Positions 15,654 to 24,748 of a stretch of 64,000 nt of DNA are shown here, in pieces. Numbering within the stretch: position 1 is the first letter of the stretch; each line of letters opens with the position of its first letter. The stretch comes from JAGWBG01 sp034421095. Lineage in GTDB: Bacteria; Chloroflexota; Dehalococcoidia; Lucifugimonadales; JAGWBF01. The stretch spans positions 186,001 through 250,000 of the forward strand of contig DAOUKR010000026.1 of the NCBI GenBank assembly GCA_034421095.1. Reading direction: 5' to 3'. The position numbers and the translations under genes are program-made. The notes under the pieces were generated by a model. It made no database searches and was not told where the DNA came from. It saw nothing but the letters and a program-made list of their open reading frames with translations.

Positions 15654-16130
15654 TTAGCTTGAGGGCAGGGCCGAGCGCGCTATCTCCAGCAACTCCTCGT
15701 TGGATGCCTCCATGTCTACAGGCTCGCCGTGGGGTTGCGGCACAGGGAATCCCGTCTTGTAGTACAGCTCGATTCGGTTGCCTTCGGGGTCGAAGAAGTA
15801 CATGCCCAGAGCGTTCCCATGACTCACAATCCGCTCAATCTCCACACCCTCTGCCTTGAGCTTGTGGTGGTATTCTTTCAGGTCGTCTATGGAGGGAACC
15901 TTGAAAGAAATTTGCTGGACGAGCTTGCCCTCGTATGGGACATCCCTGCCCTTCATCAAGACGAACTCGTGGTGCTCCTCCTCTGGGTGAGAGCTGAGAA
16001 AGACCATGCCCCGCTGCTCCAGGTCCTCGTCGGCGATGGTCAGCCCCATGACCCGTGTCCAGAAGTCCCTCTGCTTCATCAGGTCTTCCACGTGTATCCC
16101 TACGTGCCCCAGTCCTTCTATCATTGCCAT
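15654..16130 (-). CDS. VOC-family (glyoxalase/extradiol dioxygenase-like) protein
   Basis: A 158-aa vicinal-oxygen-chelate protein. It begins EGLGHVGIHVEDLMKQRDFW, with the first metal-ligand His, and has EEEHHEFVLMKGRD and FFDPEGNRIELYYKTG, with the C-terminal Glu ligand. Two beta-alpha-beta3 modules fit the length. It follows the HbpS-like gene at 16176 by 45 nt on the same strand, so they may form a unit. Likely a lyase or ring-cleaving dioxygenase; the substrate is unknown. Confidence 0.85.
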   Translation of the reverse strand: MAMIEGLGHVGIHVEDLMKQRDFWTRVMGLTIADEDLEQRGMVFLSSHPEEEHHEFVLMKGRDVPYEGKLVQQISFKVPSIDDLKEYHHKLKAEGVEIERIVSHGNALGMYFFDPEGNRIELYYKTGFPVPQPHGEPVDMEASNEELLEIARSALPSS

Positions 16131-16175
16131 ATCAACTGCCCTTGAAAATGGATTTTGAGTGCCGCGAGTTCTTTG

Positions 16176-16604
16176 CTAGTCCAGCCTCATCGCCCTCAGA
16201 CCGGCCCTTGAAATGTCCTCGTCGCCCTGGCCTGATGGCAGCCCACCGACCCCGATGCCTCCCAGGATAGCGCCATCACCGGGATTGATGATGACAACGC
16301 CGCCTTGCATGGGGATTATGCGGGGGTCCGCCAGGTCGGATGTATGCCTGTCTTGCTCCCTGAGTTGCTGCGCGTAGACCCCGGAATCTCTCCCCATCAT
16401 GGCGGAAGTGTAGGCCTTCTTGATGGCATTGCCGGCGGAACTGGGCCGGCACATGTCCGTGCGGGCGTAGCCGAGAAGGTCGCCCCTGTCATCTACGATA
16501 GCCATAGCCACAGGAGCATTGTTTGGGTCTTTACGATGTTCGGCAATCATTGCCTTGATAGCAGCCCGACATTGGTCAAGGCTCAATTGAGCTTTATTGT
16601 ACAT
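16176..16604 (-). CDS. HbpS/GlcG-family (DUF336) protein, copy 1
   Basis: Member of the GlcG/HbpS family, which bind haem or sit beside catabolic operons. Markers: LSLDQCRAAIKAMIAEHRKD, VAMAIVDDRGDLLGYARTD, and the C-terminal GGIGVGGLPSGQGDEDISRAGL. The start at 16604 (MYNKAQLS) has AGGAGGTGG upstream and matches the start of the paralogue at 24749. 142 aa. It lacks a signal peptide. Adjacent to a VOC gene. Confidence 0.85.
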   Translation of the reverse strand: MYNKAQLSLDQCRAAIKAMIAEHRKDPNNAPVAMAIVDDRGDLLGYARTDMCRPSSAGNAIKKAYTSAMMGRDSGVYAQQLREQDRHTSDLADPRIIPMQGGVVIINPGDGAILGGIGVGGLPSGQGDEDISRAGLRAMRLD

Positions 16605-16738
16605 ACCCACCACCTCCTCTGATGATAAAGGGTCGCCCTCAATTATACCCACACCTGGGGGCCTTTACAAGGTACTGACACTTGACGAGGCTGTTACATT
16701 TATCAGTAAAAGACCTTGAACATCTCACGAGGTGCGCT

Positions 16739-17692
16739 ATGAAGTTCGGCTTTCTGTACTGGACCCCCTACACTGCCGAGTACCCTGTCGAGCAACAGTT
16801 TCAGGAGGCGCTGGAGCTGGCCCGGGCGACACGAGACGCGGGCTTTGACACCTTTGCCGCCAACCACGGCTACTTGCAAAGGCCCCTCAGAGGCTTGCAA
16901 CCCCTGCCCCTGTTGTCCCGCTTGTCCCCCGATACCGGTGACATGAACCTGGTTACCGGAATTTTCCTCCTCGCCCTCCACAACCCGGTAGAGGTGGCAG
17001 AGCAGGTTGCCACCCTGGACGTGATTAGCGGCGGCCGGCTGGTCTTTGGCGTCGGAGTAGGGGGACGAAACCTTCCCTGTGAGGCCTTCGGGGTGGACCC
17101 GCGACACCGGGGAGCCAGGACCGGGGAATCCCTTCAGATAATAAAGGGCCTCTGGACTGAGGAGGAGTTCACCTACCGGGGGAACCATTTCTCGGTGACC
17201 GGCGCTGCCAGCACCATCAAGCCTCTCCGAAAGCCCCGTCCTCCCATCTGGATTGGTTGCACTGCCAACCGGGCCATTCGCCGGGCGGCACGACTGGCCG
17301 ATGCCTGGTATCCTGCGCCCGGCGCTCATCTCAACGACACCGAGCGAGGACTGGCATACTATCGGGAGTGCCTGGACGAGTATGGCAAGGCCATGCCTGC
17401 CGAGTTGCCAATCCGTCGAGACGTGTACATCGCTGCCGACCAGGATACGGCCGCAAGGGAAGGAGGCCAATACCTGAGAGGCCCAATGAGCCTCTGGAGG
17501 GACGTGGAGCCGGACCCGGACCTCTACTTCATGGGGTCACCGGAGTCGGTGTTGGAACAGATTGAGCGTTACAGGGAGCGGTTGGGAGACCTGCATTGGG
17601 TATTCCGTGTCCAGTGGCCCGGTATCCCTCACAGCAAGGTATTGGAGCAGGTGGAGTTGTTGGGGAGCAAGGTTATCCCCCACTTCCGTTGA
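16739..17692 (+). CDS. LLM-class flavin-dependent oxidoreductase, copy 1
   Basis: A luciferase-like monooxygenase with a TIM-barrel fold, using F420 or FMN. Markers: MKFGFLYWTPYTAEYPVEQQ at the start, LATLDV-type segment EQVATLDVISGGRLVFGVGVG, RGARTGESLQIIKGLWTEE, KPRPPIWIG. The start at 16739 is chosen for its GAGGTG site; the open frame extends 19 codons upstream. 317 aa. These enzymes oxidise or cleave sulfonates, alkanes or other organics and are strongly expanded in SAR202-type Chloroflexota. A related enzyme lies at 30167. Confidence 0.9.
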   Translation: MKFGFLYWTPYTAEYPVEQQFQEALELARATRDAGFDTFAANHGYLQRPLRGLQPLPLLSRLSPDTGDMNLVTGIFLLALHNPVEVAEQVATLDVISGGRLVFGVGVGGRNLPCEAFGVDPRHRGARTGESLQIIKGLWTEEEFTYRGNHFSVTGAASTIKPLRKPRPPIWIGCTANRAIRRAARLADAWYPAPGAHLNDTERGLAYYRECLDEYGKAMPAELPIRRDVYIAADQDTAAREGGQYLRGPMSLWRDVEPDPDLYFMGSPESVLEQIERYRERLGDLHWVFRVQWPGIPHSKVLEQVELLGSKVIPHFR

Positions 17693-17857
17693 TTTCCTCT
17701 CTATTCCCATAGCTTGTGCCGGGGCCCTTCAGGTGGACATGGGACCCATGTGTTAAATATAATGATGTGTGGCAGGGAAAGGCATCTTAGCTTGTCAAGA
17801 GGAATACAATCTCGTGCCTCATCCCAAAGCCCGATGCCCTCTATCCCGGAGGTGTTT

Positions 17858-18547
17858 GTGAAGGTAAAGGTGAACTTCTTCGCCCTGTACCGCGAGAGAG
17901 CAGGCCGAAGGCAGACGACCCTGGACCTCAGTCCCGGCACCAACGTATCCCAGTTGGTAGACGAAGTCAGGCGTCTATTCCCTGACCTGGCCCCTCCTAC
18001 AGTCAACATCGTAGTGGCCGTGAACACCGAATATGCCGAACCCGACATGGTGTTACATGATGGGGACGACCTAGCCCTCATACCACCCGTAAGTGGAGGT
18101 GAAAATATGATTGAGATTACCCACCAGCCCCTTGAACCTGAGAGCGTCACCGCCAAGGTCCGGAAGGACACCAACGGCGCAGTGGTCACTTTCCTGGGGA
18201 CTACCAGGCTGTTCGCCGAAGGGCAGAAGGTGCTCTACCTTGAGTATGAAGCCTATGAGGAGATGGCCCTGAAGGAGATGGAAAAGATACGCAAAGAGAT
18301 ATGCTCAGAGTGGGGCATTGAGGACATGGCCATCGCCCACCGCATAGGCCGGGTGGACATCGGGGAGATCAGCCTGGTGGTGGCGGTCGCCTCTCCCCAC
18401 CGAAAAGAGGCCTTCTACGCCTGCCACCAAGCCGTAGACCTGCTCAAAGAGAAAGTGCCCATCTGGAAGAAGGAATTCTTTGAAGACGGCTACCACTGGG
18501 TGGCTTGCGAAGACCATGAGCATACCCTGGTCAGGAACACGCCGTGA
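17858..18547 (+). CDS. molybdopterin synthase, MoaD-MoaE fusion
   Basis: Both subunits of molybdopterin synthase in one 229-aa frame. Residues 1-81 are MoaD: KVNFFALYRERAGR, ending in the Gly-Gly (residues 80-81) that must carry the thiocarboxylate. Residues 84-229 are MoaE: NGAVVTFLGTTR, HRIGRVDIGEISLVVAV, and the catalytic lysine region KEKVPIWKKEFFEDGYHW. Known fusions such as mycobacterial MoaX need cleavage after the Gly-Gly. Here the Gly-Gly codons GGA-GGT are a Shine-Dalgarno for an ATG 6 nt later (18107), so MoaE may also be made alone. GTG start with a CGGAGG site; the frame stays open upstream. Confidence 0.9.
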   Translation: MKVKVNFFALYRERAGRRQTTLDLSPGTNVSQLVDEVRRLFPDLAPPTVNIVVAVNTEYAEPDMVLHDGDDLALIPPVSGGENMIEITHQPLEPESVTAKVRKDTNGAVVTFLGTTRLFAEGQKVLYLEYEAYEEMALKEMEKIRKEICSEWGIEDMAIAHRIGRVDIGEISLVVAVASPHRKEAFYACHQAVDLLKEKVPIWKKEFFEDGYHWVACEDHEHTLVRNTP

Positions 18548-18769
18548 CACATCTGGGACTTTCCTTTGTGTAACTTCGGGCGAACCTCCATACTCATGCC
18601 TGGGCGGGCCGGGGCCTGTCATTCCGAGTTTGACTTTCCCGCACACGTCATTCCGGTGCAGGCCGGAATGACGGGGCGAATTCTTGAAAATCAGAGGACC
18701 CCGGATTTGCAACCCGTAAACACTTGCCAGACAGCCAAAAATGCTGCATACTAGAGAGTGTAGATGAAT
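18548..18769. other. intergenic region with dispersed repeat before 5S rRNA
   Basis: About 220 nt without a gene. It holds the GTCATTCCGG palindrome listed separately and a partial second copy at about 18618-18627. No clear promoter for the 5S gene was found. Confidence 0.5.
18646..18673. repeat. dispersed palindromic repeat (GTCATTCCGG family)
   Basis: CGTCATTCCGG and its perfect complement flank a 6-nt loop. Related copies lie in other intergenic gaps: 21.95 kb, 24.39 kb, 25.2 kb, 55.8 kb. Confidence 0.7.
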
Positions 18770-18890
18770 CCCTTGGTGGTTAGAGCGGGGTGGACCCACC
18801 CGTTCCCATCCCGAACACGGAAGTGAAACGCCCCAGCGCCGACGATACTGCCCGGGCAACTGAGTGGGAAAATAGGCCACCGCCGGGGGA
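18770..18890 (+). rRNA. rrf: 5S ribosomal RNA
   Basis: The sequence has the 5S core CCCATCCCGAACACGGAAGT followed by GAAACGCCCCAGCGCCGACGATACT (given in part) and a 3' arm (GGCCACCGCCGGGG) complementary to the 5' arm (CCCTTGGTGG). Ends are estimated to within a few bases from the closing helix. TTTTTC follows at once. No 16S, 23S or tRNA gene is near it, so 5S is not in a standard rRNA operon here. Confidence 0.93.
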
Positions 18891-18963
18891 TTTTTCTTGA
18901 ATCCGCCCTACAAATCGGAGAATTGGATGTACGCATACAGCACATACATCTCGCACCTGGGCT

Positions 18964-19015
18964 AAAGGGGGTGTCTTACTAGGTGAATCCTGTGAGTGTA
19001 CCCCCTTTTCTTTTT
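18964..19015 (+). terminator. rho-independent terminator
   Basis: AAAGGGGGT pairs with ACCCCCTTT, an inner CTTAC/GTGAG stem extends it, and TTTTCTTTTT follows. It ends the 5S transcript. Confidence 0.75.
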
Positions 19016-19114
19016 GTCCAAGATATGCTAAAGTGGCTAACGTCAGGGCAGTTTGTTAAAATATTCACATACCACGGGCTCCGGCGAAGAGGTTGGTAAG
19101 CCGAAAGCCATACC

Positions 19115-19144
19115 TTTACATTGATTAAACGTCCAAACTATAAT
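19115..19144 (+). promoter_or_regulatory. sigma70-type promoter upstream of clpC
   Basis: TTTACA (19115-19120), an 18-nt spacer and TATAAT (19139-19144). This leaves a leader of about 210 nt before the clpC start. No CtsR-like direct repeat or other known operator was seen in the 19016-19362 gap. Confidence 0.5.
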
Positions 19145-19362
19145 GGGAGTGTAGGGACCTTTCCCCAGATATGACTCCCAGGACACAATACCGGCGACGG
19201 GTTAATGGTTGGACACAGGGAACTCTAACATGGACCGTCTAGCGTCCTGGTGGCCCCCATCACTGGAAGAATAGAATGGGACCAAAGACCCTGGTAGTTA
19301 GACCTCGTCTGTAAAGACAGTTTGGCCCCTATTAACGCTCGCCGAATGAGGTGGTGCCTGAG

Positions 19363-21843
19363 ATGGGTAGCAGATTCGAGAAATTCTCCGAGAGGGCGCG
19401 CAGAGTGCTCTCCCTCGCACAGGAAGAGGCGCAACGCTTTAATCACAACTATATCGGCACCGAGCATATATTGCTGGGACTGGTGCGTGAGACGGAGGGC
19501 GTAGCAGCACGAGTCCTTGCCAATCTCGGTGTAGACCTCGGCAAGGTGCGCTCCGCGGTGGAGTTCATAATAGGCCGTGGTGAGAGACCCGCCCAGGGAG
19601 AGATTGGGCTGACCCCCAGAGCCAAGAAGGTCGTCGAGCTAGCGGTAGATGAAGCCCGCCGCATGAACCACACCTATATCGGCACCGAACACCTGTTAAT
19701 CGGCCTGCTCAGGGAAGGCGAGGGCGTGGCGGCCGGGGTGCTGGAGAGCTTGAGTGTTACCCTGGACAAGGTGCGCACGGAGACTCACCGCATCCTGAGC
19801 CAGAGTACGCCCACCACCCAGGGGGGAAGCCCCAGCGGCTCCCGCTCGACCACGCGTACCCCAACCCTGGACCAGCTTGGCATAGACTTGACTAGCGCGG
19901 CCAGGTCGGGAAAGCTGGACCCGGTTATTGGACGTAACAAGGAGATTCAGAGGGTCATACAGATTCTCAGCCGCCGGACCAAGAACAACCCCGTGCTTAT
20001 GGGCGAGCCTGGAGTGGGCAAAACTGCTATTGTGGAGGCCCTTGCCCAGAGAATCTCAGGAGGGGATATACCGGATACCCTCCAGGGAAAGCGCCTGGTC
20101 ACCCTGGATATGGGTGCTCTGGTCGCCGGAACGAAATATCGGGGAGAGTTTGAAGAGCGTCTGAAGAAGGTCATTGAGGAGATTAAGAGTTCCGGTAACT
20201 GCGTCCTGTTTATAGATGAAATGCACACCATCGTGGGTGCCGGTGCAGCAGAAGGTGCCGTGGATGCTGCTAACATCCTCAAGCCCTCCCTGGCAAGGGG
20301 CGAAATTCAGTGTATTGGCGCCACCACAATGGATGACTATCGTAAGCACGTGGAGCGAGACCCGGCCCTGGAGCGCCGCTTTCAGCCTATCATAGTGGCC
20401 GAGCCTACCATAGAAGAAACGGGCGAGATACTGCTGGGAATAAAAAACCGCTATGAGGAGCATCATGGCCTGGATATCACCGATGATGCCGTCAAGGCTG
20501 CGGCCAGCCTGTCAGCACGTTTCATAGCCGACCGGTTTCTGCCTGACAAAGCGATAGATCTCATAGACGAAGCAGGCTCCCGTGTACGTCTGAGGAACAG
20601 CACAACACCCCTCTCGGTCAAAGAAGTGTCCAAGCTCTTGGAAAATGTACGCAAAGAGAAGGACGAGGCCATCGCGTCCCAGCAGTATGAGTACGCTGCC
20701 GAGCTAAGGGAGCGGGAGTTGGGGCTGATGGAGCGTATGGAAGGTCTGGAGAGGGAATGGCAGCACGAGGAAGAAGAAAAAGAGCGGCCGGAGGTCACCA
20801 GCGATGACATAGCCGAGGTTGTCAGCATGTGGACTGGCATCCCGGTGACTCGTCTTGCCCTGGAAGAAACGGAGCGTCTCCTGCACATGGAGGAGGATAT
20901 ACACAAGCGCATCATCGGCCAGGAGGAGGCGATTGTAAGCATATCCAAGGCCGTGCGAAGGGCCAGGGCAGGTCTGAAAGACCAGAGGAGGCCCATCGGA
21001 GCCTTCATGTTCCTTGGTCCCACAGGCGTGGGCAAGACGGAGCTGGTAAGGGCTCTCTCCGAGTTCATGTTCGGTAGTGAAGAGAACATGGTGCGCCTTG
21101 ATATGTCCGAGTTCCAGGAGAGACACACGGTAGCCAGACTCATAGGAGCGCCCCCGGGTTACATAGGATACGAGGAAGGGGGACAGCTTACGGAGGCGGT
21201 GCGGCGCAAGTCCTACTGCGCCATTCTCCTGGACGAGATTGAGAAAGCCCATCCCGAGGTGTTCAACATCCTCCTCCAGATATTCGATGATGGGCATCTC
21301 AGCGACGCCAAGGGTCGGAGGGTAGACTTCCGTAACTGCATCATCGTGATGACCAGCAACCTGGGTTCGGATCTCATCAAACGGGAGACGGCCCTGGGAT
21401 TCTCTATCAAAACCGAAGAAGCCCAGACTGAGAAACAGGCCTACGAGCGCATGAAGGACAAGGTGTTAAACGAGGTCAGACGGTTCTTCCGGCCGGAGTT
21501 CCTGAACCGCATAGACGCAACGGTAGTCTTCCATGCCCTTTCCCAGGACAACATCATATCCATCGTGGACCTTATGCTGGACCAGGTACGGAAAGAGTTG
21601 TCCGAGAAGAACATCACCCTGGAGGCCACCGAGGCAGCCAAAGAATACCTGGCTGAAAAGGGGTACGACCCCAACTTCGGTGCCAGGCCCTTGCGAAGGC
21701 TTATCCAGGACGTGGTAGAGGACAAGCTCTCGGAAGAGTTGCTGGGTGGACGGATGCAAAGCGGCGATACCGCAGTCCTCGACATTGAAGAGGGAGAGAC
21801 CGTCATCCGTATCAAAGAAGTTGCAGCTTTACCATCTGCCTAG
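19363..21843 (+). CDS. clpC: ATP-dependent Clp protease ATPase subunit ClpC
   Basis: AAA+ unfoldase that feeds substrates to ClpP. An N-domain with two Clp repeats (EHILLGL and EHLLIGL) comes first. The first AAA module has Walker A GEPGVGKT near residue 214 and FIDEMHTI. A UVR-like middle helix lies at about 428-455 (KDEAIASQQYEYAAELRERE), which marks ClpC rather than ClpA or ClpB. The second AAA module has GPTGVGKT near 552 and ends in the ClpB_D2-small-like domain (GYDPNFGARPLRR). 826 aa from the ATG at 19363 (GAGGTGG site); a GTG 12 nt upstream is less likely. No mcsA, mcsB or ctsR genes are adjacent, unlike in Firmicutes. Confidence 0.96.
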   Translation: MGSRFEKFSERARRVLSLAQEEAQRFNHNYIGTEHILLGLVRETEGVAARVLANLGVDLGKVRSAVEFIIGRGERPAQGEIGLTPRAKKVVELAVDEARRMNHTYIGTEHLLIGLLREGEGVAAGVLESLSVTLDKVRTETHRILSQSTPTTQGGSPSGSRSTTRTPTLDQLGIDLTSAARSGKLDPVIGRNKEIQRVIQILSRRTKNNPVLMGEPGVGKTAIVEALAQRISGGDIPDTLQGKRLVTLDMGALVAGTKYRGEFEERLKKVIEEIKSSGNCVLFIDEMHTIVGAGAAEGAVDAANILKPSLARGEIQCIGATTMDDYRKHVERDPALERRFQPIIVAEPTIEETGEILLGIKNRYEEHHGLDITDDAVKAAASLSARFIADRFLPDKAIDLIDEAGSRVRLRNSTTPLSVKEVSKLLENVRKEKDEAIASQQYEYAAELRERELGLMERMEGLEREWQHEEEEKERPEVTSDDIAEVVSMWTGIPVTRLALEETERLLHMEEDIHKRIIGQEEAIVSISKAVRRARAGLKDQRRPIGAFMFLGPTGVGKTELVRALSEFMFGSEENMVRLDMSEFQERHTVARLIGAPPGYIGYEEGGQLTEAVRRKSYCAILLDEIEKAHPEVFNILLQIFDDGHLSDAKGRRVDFRNCIIVMTSNLGSDLIKRETALGFSIKTEEAQTEKQAYERMKDKVLNEVRRFFRPEFLNRIDATVVFHALSQDNIISIVDLMLDQVRKELSEKNITLEATEAAKEYLAEKGYDPNFGARPLRRLIQDVVEDKLSEELLGGRMQSGDTAVLDIEEGETVIRIKEVAALPSA

Positions 21844-21878
21844 CACATCTAAGTAAGTCAACAGCGGGCAAGTGCCAA

Positions 21879-21910
21879 CAAGGAGGCTCCAGTCAAATGG
21901 AGCCTCCTTG
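21879..21910 (+). terminator. terminator-like hairpin after clpC
   Basis: CAAGGAGGCTCCA pairs perfectly over 13 bp with TGGAGCCTCCTTG around a 6-nt loop, 36 nt after the clpC stop. No T-run follows. Confidence 0.6.
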
Positions 21911-21947
21911 TGCTAAGAAAACCCTGCACAAGTCCTTCCCTCGTTGG

Positions 21948-22045
21948 AGACCTCTGCGCAACCATCATTCCGCCCCACACCCTAATCCTTTCCCCGTCAT
22001 TCTGGCGAAAGGCCTGCCCCGTACTTGATACGGGGCAAGAATCCA
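21948..22045. repeat. dispersed repeat block (GGAGACCTnTGCGCAACC plus palindrome)
   Basis: GGAGACCTCTGCGCAACC and CATTCCG recur at 25203. It is followed by CCCCGTCATTCTGGCGAAAGG and a GCCCCGT-ACTTGAT-ACGGGGC palindrome. Such blocks look like mobile or selfish intergenic repeats. Confidence 0.6.
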
Positions 22046-22269
22046 TGGGTGTTCCCCCTCCCCTTTGCGAGAGAAGGCGAGGGCGAGGGAGTGAAAGCCC
22101 CAACTGACAGTTGACAATCATCAAACCTATGTTCTAACATGAAAAGCAAATAAAGTCAGCGGTGGGGGAAGGGCAGAGGGAACACCGTATGTCCACAGAA
22201 CCGGGGCTGATTCGTTTCCAATAAACGAGTCCTCCCCCGCTAAACCCGGATTGGCGAGGTGCTTAAGAG

Positions 22270-23694
22270 TTGCCCAGAGAAAAAACCAGAACCGTCTTCC
22301 TCTGCCAGGCCTGTGGGCACGAGAGTCCCAAGTGGATGGGCTTTTGTCCCTCCTGCGGGGATCAGTCGCCATTAGTGGAAGGACCTCGTAGCTCGCGTTC
22401 TACCCGGCAGGGATGGCTTGCCACTACATCGGAAAGCCCGCAGGAGCTTTCCCAGGTATCCTCCAATGAACAGAAACGCACTCCTCTAGCCTTTGGAGAG
22501 TTGAACAGGGTCCTGGGAGGCGGCATGGTGCCCGGATCGCTGGTGCTGATGGCAGGAGAGCCGGGAGTGGGGAAATCAACCCTTCTGCTCCAAACCGCTG
22601 GATATGTGGCTTCCACGGGTAGCAAGGTCCTCTACGTCAGCGGTGAGGAGTCGGCCCATCAAATCAAGCTGCGATCGGACAGGCTGGGGTTTTCAGGACA
22701 GGGGATTTACCTGCTGGCGGAAACGGACGTGGATGAGGTCGTACAGCACCTTGAGCACTCCCGGCCTGCGCTGGCTATAGTAGACTCCGTTCAAACCCTG
22801 TATACCCAGGATATACCGTCCGGACAGGGCAGCGTGGCCCAAGTCAGGGAGTGTGCCCTCAGGCTAATGCGATGGGCCAAGGCGAGGGCCGTGCCCCTTT
22901 TTGTCGCGGGGCACGTGACCAAAGACGGTACCCTGGCCGGCCCTCGGGTGCTGGAGCACATGGTGGACGTGGTGCTCCACCTGGAGGGGGAGACCCTGAG
23001 CACCTACCGCATCCTCAGGGGTGATAAGAACCGCTTCGGGTCCACCAACGAGGTCGGGATATTCCAGATGGGGGGCAAAGGGCTGGAAGAGGTCCCGGAC
23101 CCCTCCAGCGTGCTGCTGTCCCAGCACCGGAAGGAAGCCATAGGCTCCGCTATCGTGCCCATACTTGAGGGGAGCCGTCCCCTCCTTGTAGAGATTCAGG
23201 CCCTCACGTCTCCTTCTGTACTGGCGGTGCCCAGGCGCATCGCCAACGGCATTGACTACAACAGGCTCCTCATGCTGACGGCGGTCCTGAGCAGACGTGT
23301 GGGGCTGAGCCTGTCCACCCAGGACATCATCGTAAATGTGGTGGGCGGACTAAGAATACGGGAGCCGGCCACCGATGTGGCAGTAGCCCTCGCAATCGCC
23401 TCCAGCCTGCGTAACACACCATTGAGCCCGGGGATGGTAGGACTAGGAGAGGTGGGCTTGAGCGGCGAGCTACGCACGGTGCCCCAACTACAACGTCGGT
23501 TGAACGAAGCGTCACGACTGGGATTCCGCCGGTGTTTGCTCCCAAGCGCGACCGGGGAAGACGCCGGGGGAGCTGAGGGCATGGACCCAATCTTTTCGCC
23601 CACACTGTCGGATGCCCTGCAACGGTGTCTGCCCGGACGCAAGGTAAGCCAGACCTCAGACCCGCTGGATGAGTTCGTCGAAGAGCGAGTATGA
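22270..23694 (+). CDS. radA: DNA repair protein RadA (Sms)
   Basis: Branch-migration factor in homologous recombination. An N-terminal C4 zinc finger (Cys12, Cys15, Cys26, Cys29) is followed by the RecA-like ATPase with Walker A GEPGVGKST (residues 96-104), the RadA-specific KNRFG motif (253-257) and a Lon-like C-terminal domain (IVNVVGGLRIREPATDVAVALAIASS, quoted in part). The start is TTG at 22270 with a GAGGTGC site. 474 aa. It lies downstream of clpC, as radA often does in Gram-positives, but with a 426-nt gap. Confidence 0.95.
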   Translation: MPREKTRTVFLCQACGHESPKWMGFCPSCGDQSPLVEGPRSSRSTRQGWLATTSESPQELSQVSSNEQKRTPLAFGELNRVLGGGMVPGSLVLMAGEPGVGKSTLLLQTAGYVASTGSKVLYVSGEESAHQIKLRSDRLGFSGQGIYLLAETDVDEVVQHLEHSRPALAIVDSVQTLYTQDIPSGQGSVAQVRECALRLMRWAKARAVPLFVAGHVTKDGTLAGPRVLEHMVDVVLHLEGETLSTYRILRGDKNRFGSTNEVGIFQMGGKGLEEVPDPSSVLLSQHRKEAIGSAIVPILEGSRPLLVEIQALTSPSVLAVPRRIANGIDYNRLLMLTAVLSRRVGLSLSTQDIIVNVVGGLRIREPATDVAVALAIASSLRNTPLSPGMVGLGEVGLSGELRTVPQLQRRLNEASRLGFRRCLLPSATGEDAGGAEGMDPIFSPTLSDALQRCLPGRKVSQTSDPLDEFVEERV

Positions 23695-23785
23695 TGCTAT
23701 CGCCAACCTGGCTCCGACCGCTACTATATCGAGTCCTCCCGCCAAAAAGTTCCCAATCCAATATAGTACGCTTAGGACCACAGGT

Positions 23786-24298
23786 ATGAGGACTCCCCAT
23801 TGGATTGCCTCAGTCACCATACTTATACTCACCTCGGTCTTGTTGACCGCGTGCTCGTCTGAGACTGGCGAAGGTGTCTCTACACCCGGTATCGGTCCTA
23901 CTCCGGGGGTTACTCCAACTGGTCAGGAGTTATTCGCCGCGAATTGCTCTGTATGTCATGGCGTGGGTGGCGAGGGACAACCTGACTGGCATGTCAGGAA
24001 GGACGACGACACCCTGCCACCGCCACCACTGAATGGTGACGGGCATACCTGGCACCACGCGGACGGTCTCTTGTACCGCATTGTCAGTCAAGGCGGGAAG
24101 ATATTTGAAGACCCTGGATATCCGAGCTTCAAGAGCGCTATGCCGGCATTTGGCGACCGGCTCAGCCATGAAGAGATAATCGCAGTGCTCACATATGTTA
24201 AGAGCCTCTGGGGAGACAAGACCAAACGGGGTCTGTCCATCCGGGAGTCTCAGGTTTTGGTCAGCGATGGGGACCCATTCCCGTCAGATGGAGAGTAG
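23786..24298 (+). CDS. monohaem cytochrome c lipoprotein
   Basis: The lipoprotein signal ends LLTAC (Cys23), so the protein sits on the outer membrane face. One CSVCH haem site (Cys54, Cys57, His58) is followed by a likely axial Met119 in KSAMPAFG and the class-I C-terminal helix EEIIAVLTYVKSLWG. 170 aa from the ATG at 23786; the open frame reaches back into radA, but the signal peptide fixes this start. It probably carries electrons in respiration. The Shine-Dalgarno is weak. Confidence 0.88.
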   Translation: MRTPHWIASVTILILTSVLLTACSSETGEGVSTPGIGPTPGVTPTGQELFAANCSVCHGVGGEGQPDWHVRKDDDTLPPPPLNGDGHTWHHADGLLYRIVSQGGKIFEDPGYPSFKSAMPAFGDRLSHEEIIAVLTYVKSLWGDKTKRGLSIRESQVLVSDGDPFPSDGE

Positions 24299-24748
24299 CT
24301 ACCAGCCGCTTGACAGGGCACCTAAGTCGCGCTGGAACACCCTATGTCTGAGAACCTGTCTACAAAGTGACATCTCCCCTGGTGAGACCTTCGCCGGAAT
24401 GACGGTTGGGGTATCGTCCTCATCTCAATCCATACGCCTTATGTCGCCTCCGGCCCTCCACTGACGCTGCTCCGTAGCCGCCAGCTCCCGATGCAGTCCT
24501 ATCTGCCGACACTGGTTCCGTGCTCGCGTCGTATATAACTGGCGGTACCTTCATCGAGGGGCAGGTCAAGTATGATTTTGGTACGCCTGGTAGGCCTGAG
24601 CAGACCTTACTGCGAATTTCCCCTGGGAAGTCCCGATATAAGGGACCCCCAGAAGGTCCTCGCGAACCTCCGGCCCCCCTTCCTTGTCGGCGCTGCCGTC
24701 AGGGAGTACAATGTAGCGGTCAAGTTTTAATGATTCGAGGTGAGAGAT
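24299..24748. other. intergenic region, no gene recognised
   Basis: About 450 nt between the cytochrome gene and the HbpS-like gene. It carries a fragment of the dispersed repeat (CTTCGCCGGAATGACGG at about 24389) and a promoter listed separately. No frame in it looks protein-coding. Confidence 0.5.
24684..24712 (+). promoter_or_regulatory. sigma70-type promoter before HbpS-like gene
   Basis: TTGTCG (24684-24689), a 17-nt spacer and TACAAT (24707-24712), 37 nt before the start codon. Confidence 0.5.

Larger units (their letters stand above)
21844..22269. other. intergenic region between clpC and radA
   Basis: About 425 nt without a gene. It holds the clpC terminator hairpin and a dispersed repeat block (21948-22045). 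The remaining part before radA is AT-richer, but no clear -35/-10 pair stood out. Confidence 0.5.
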
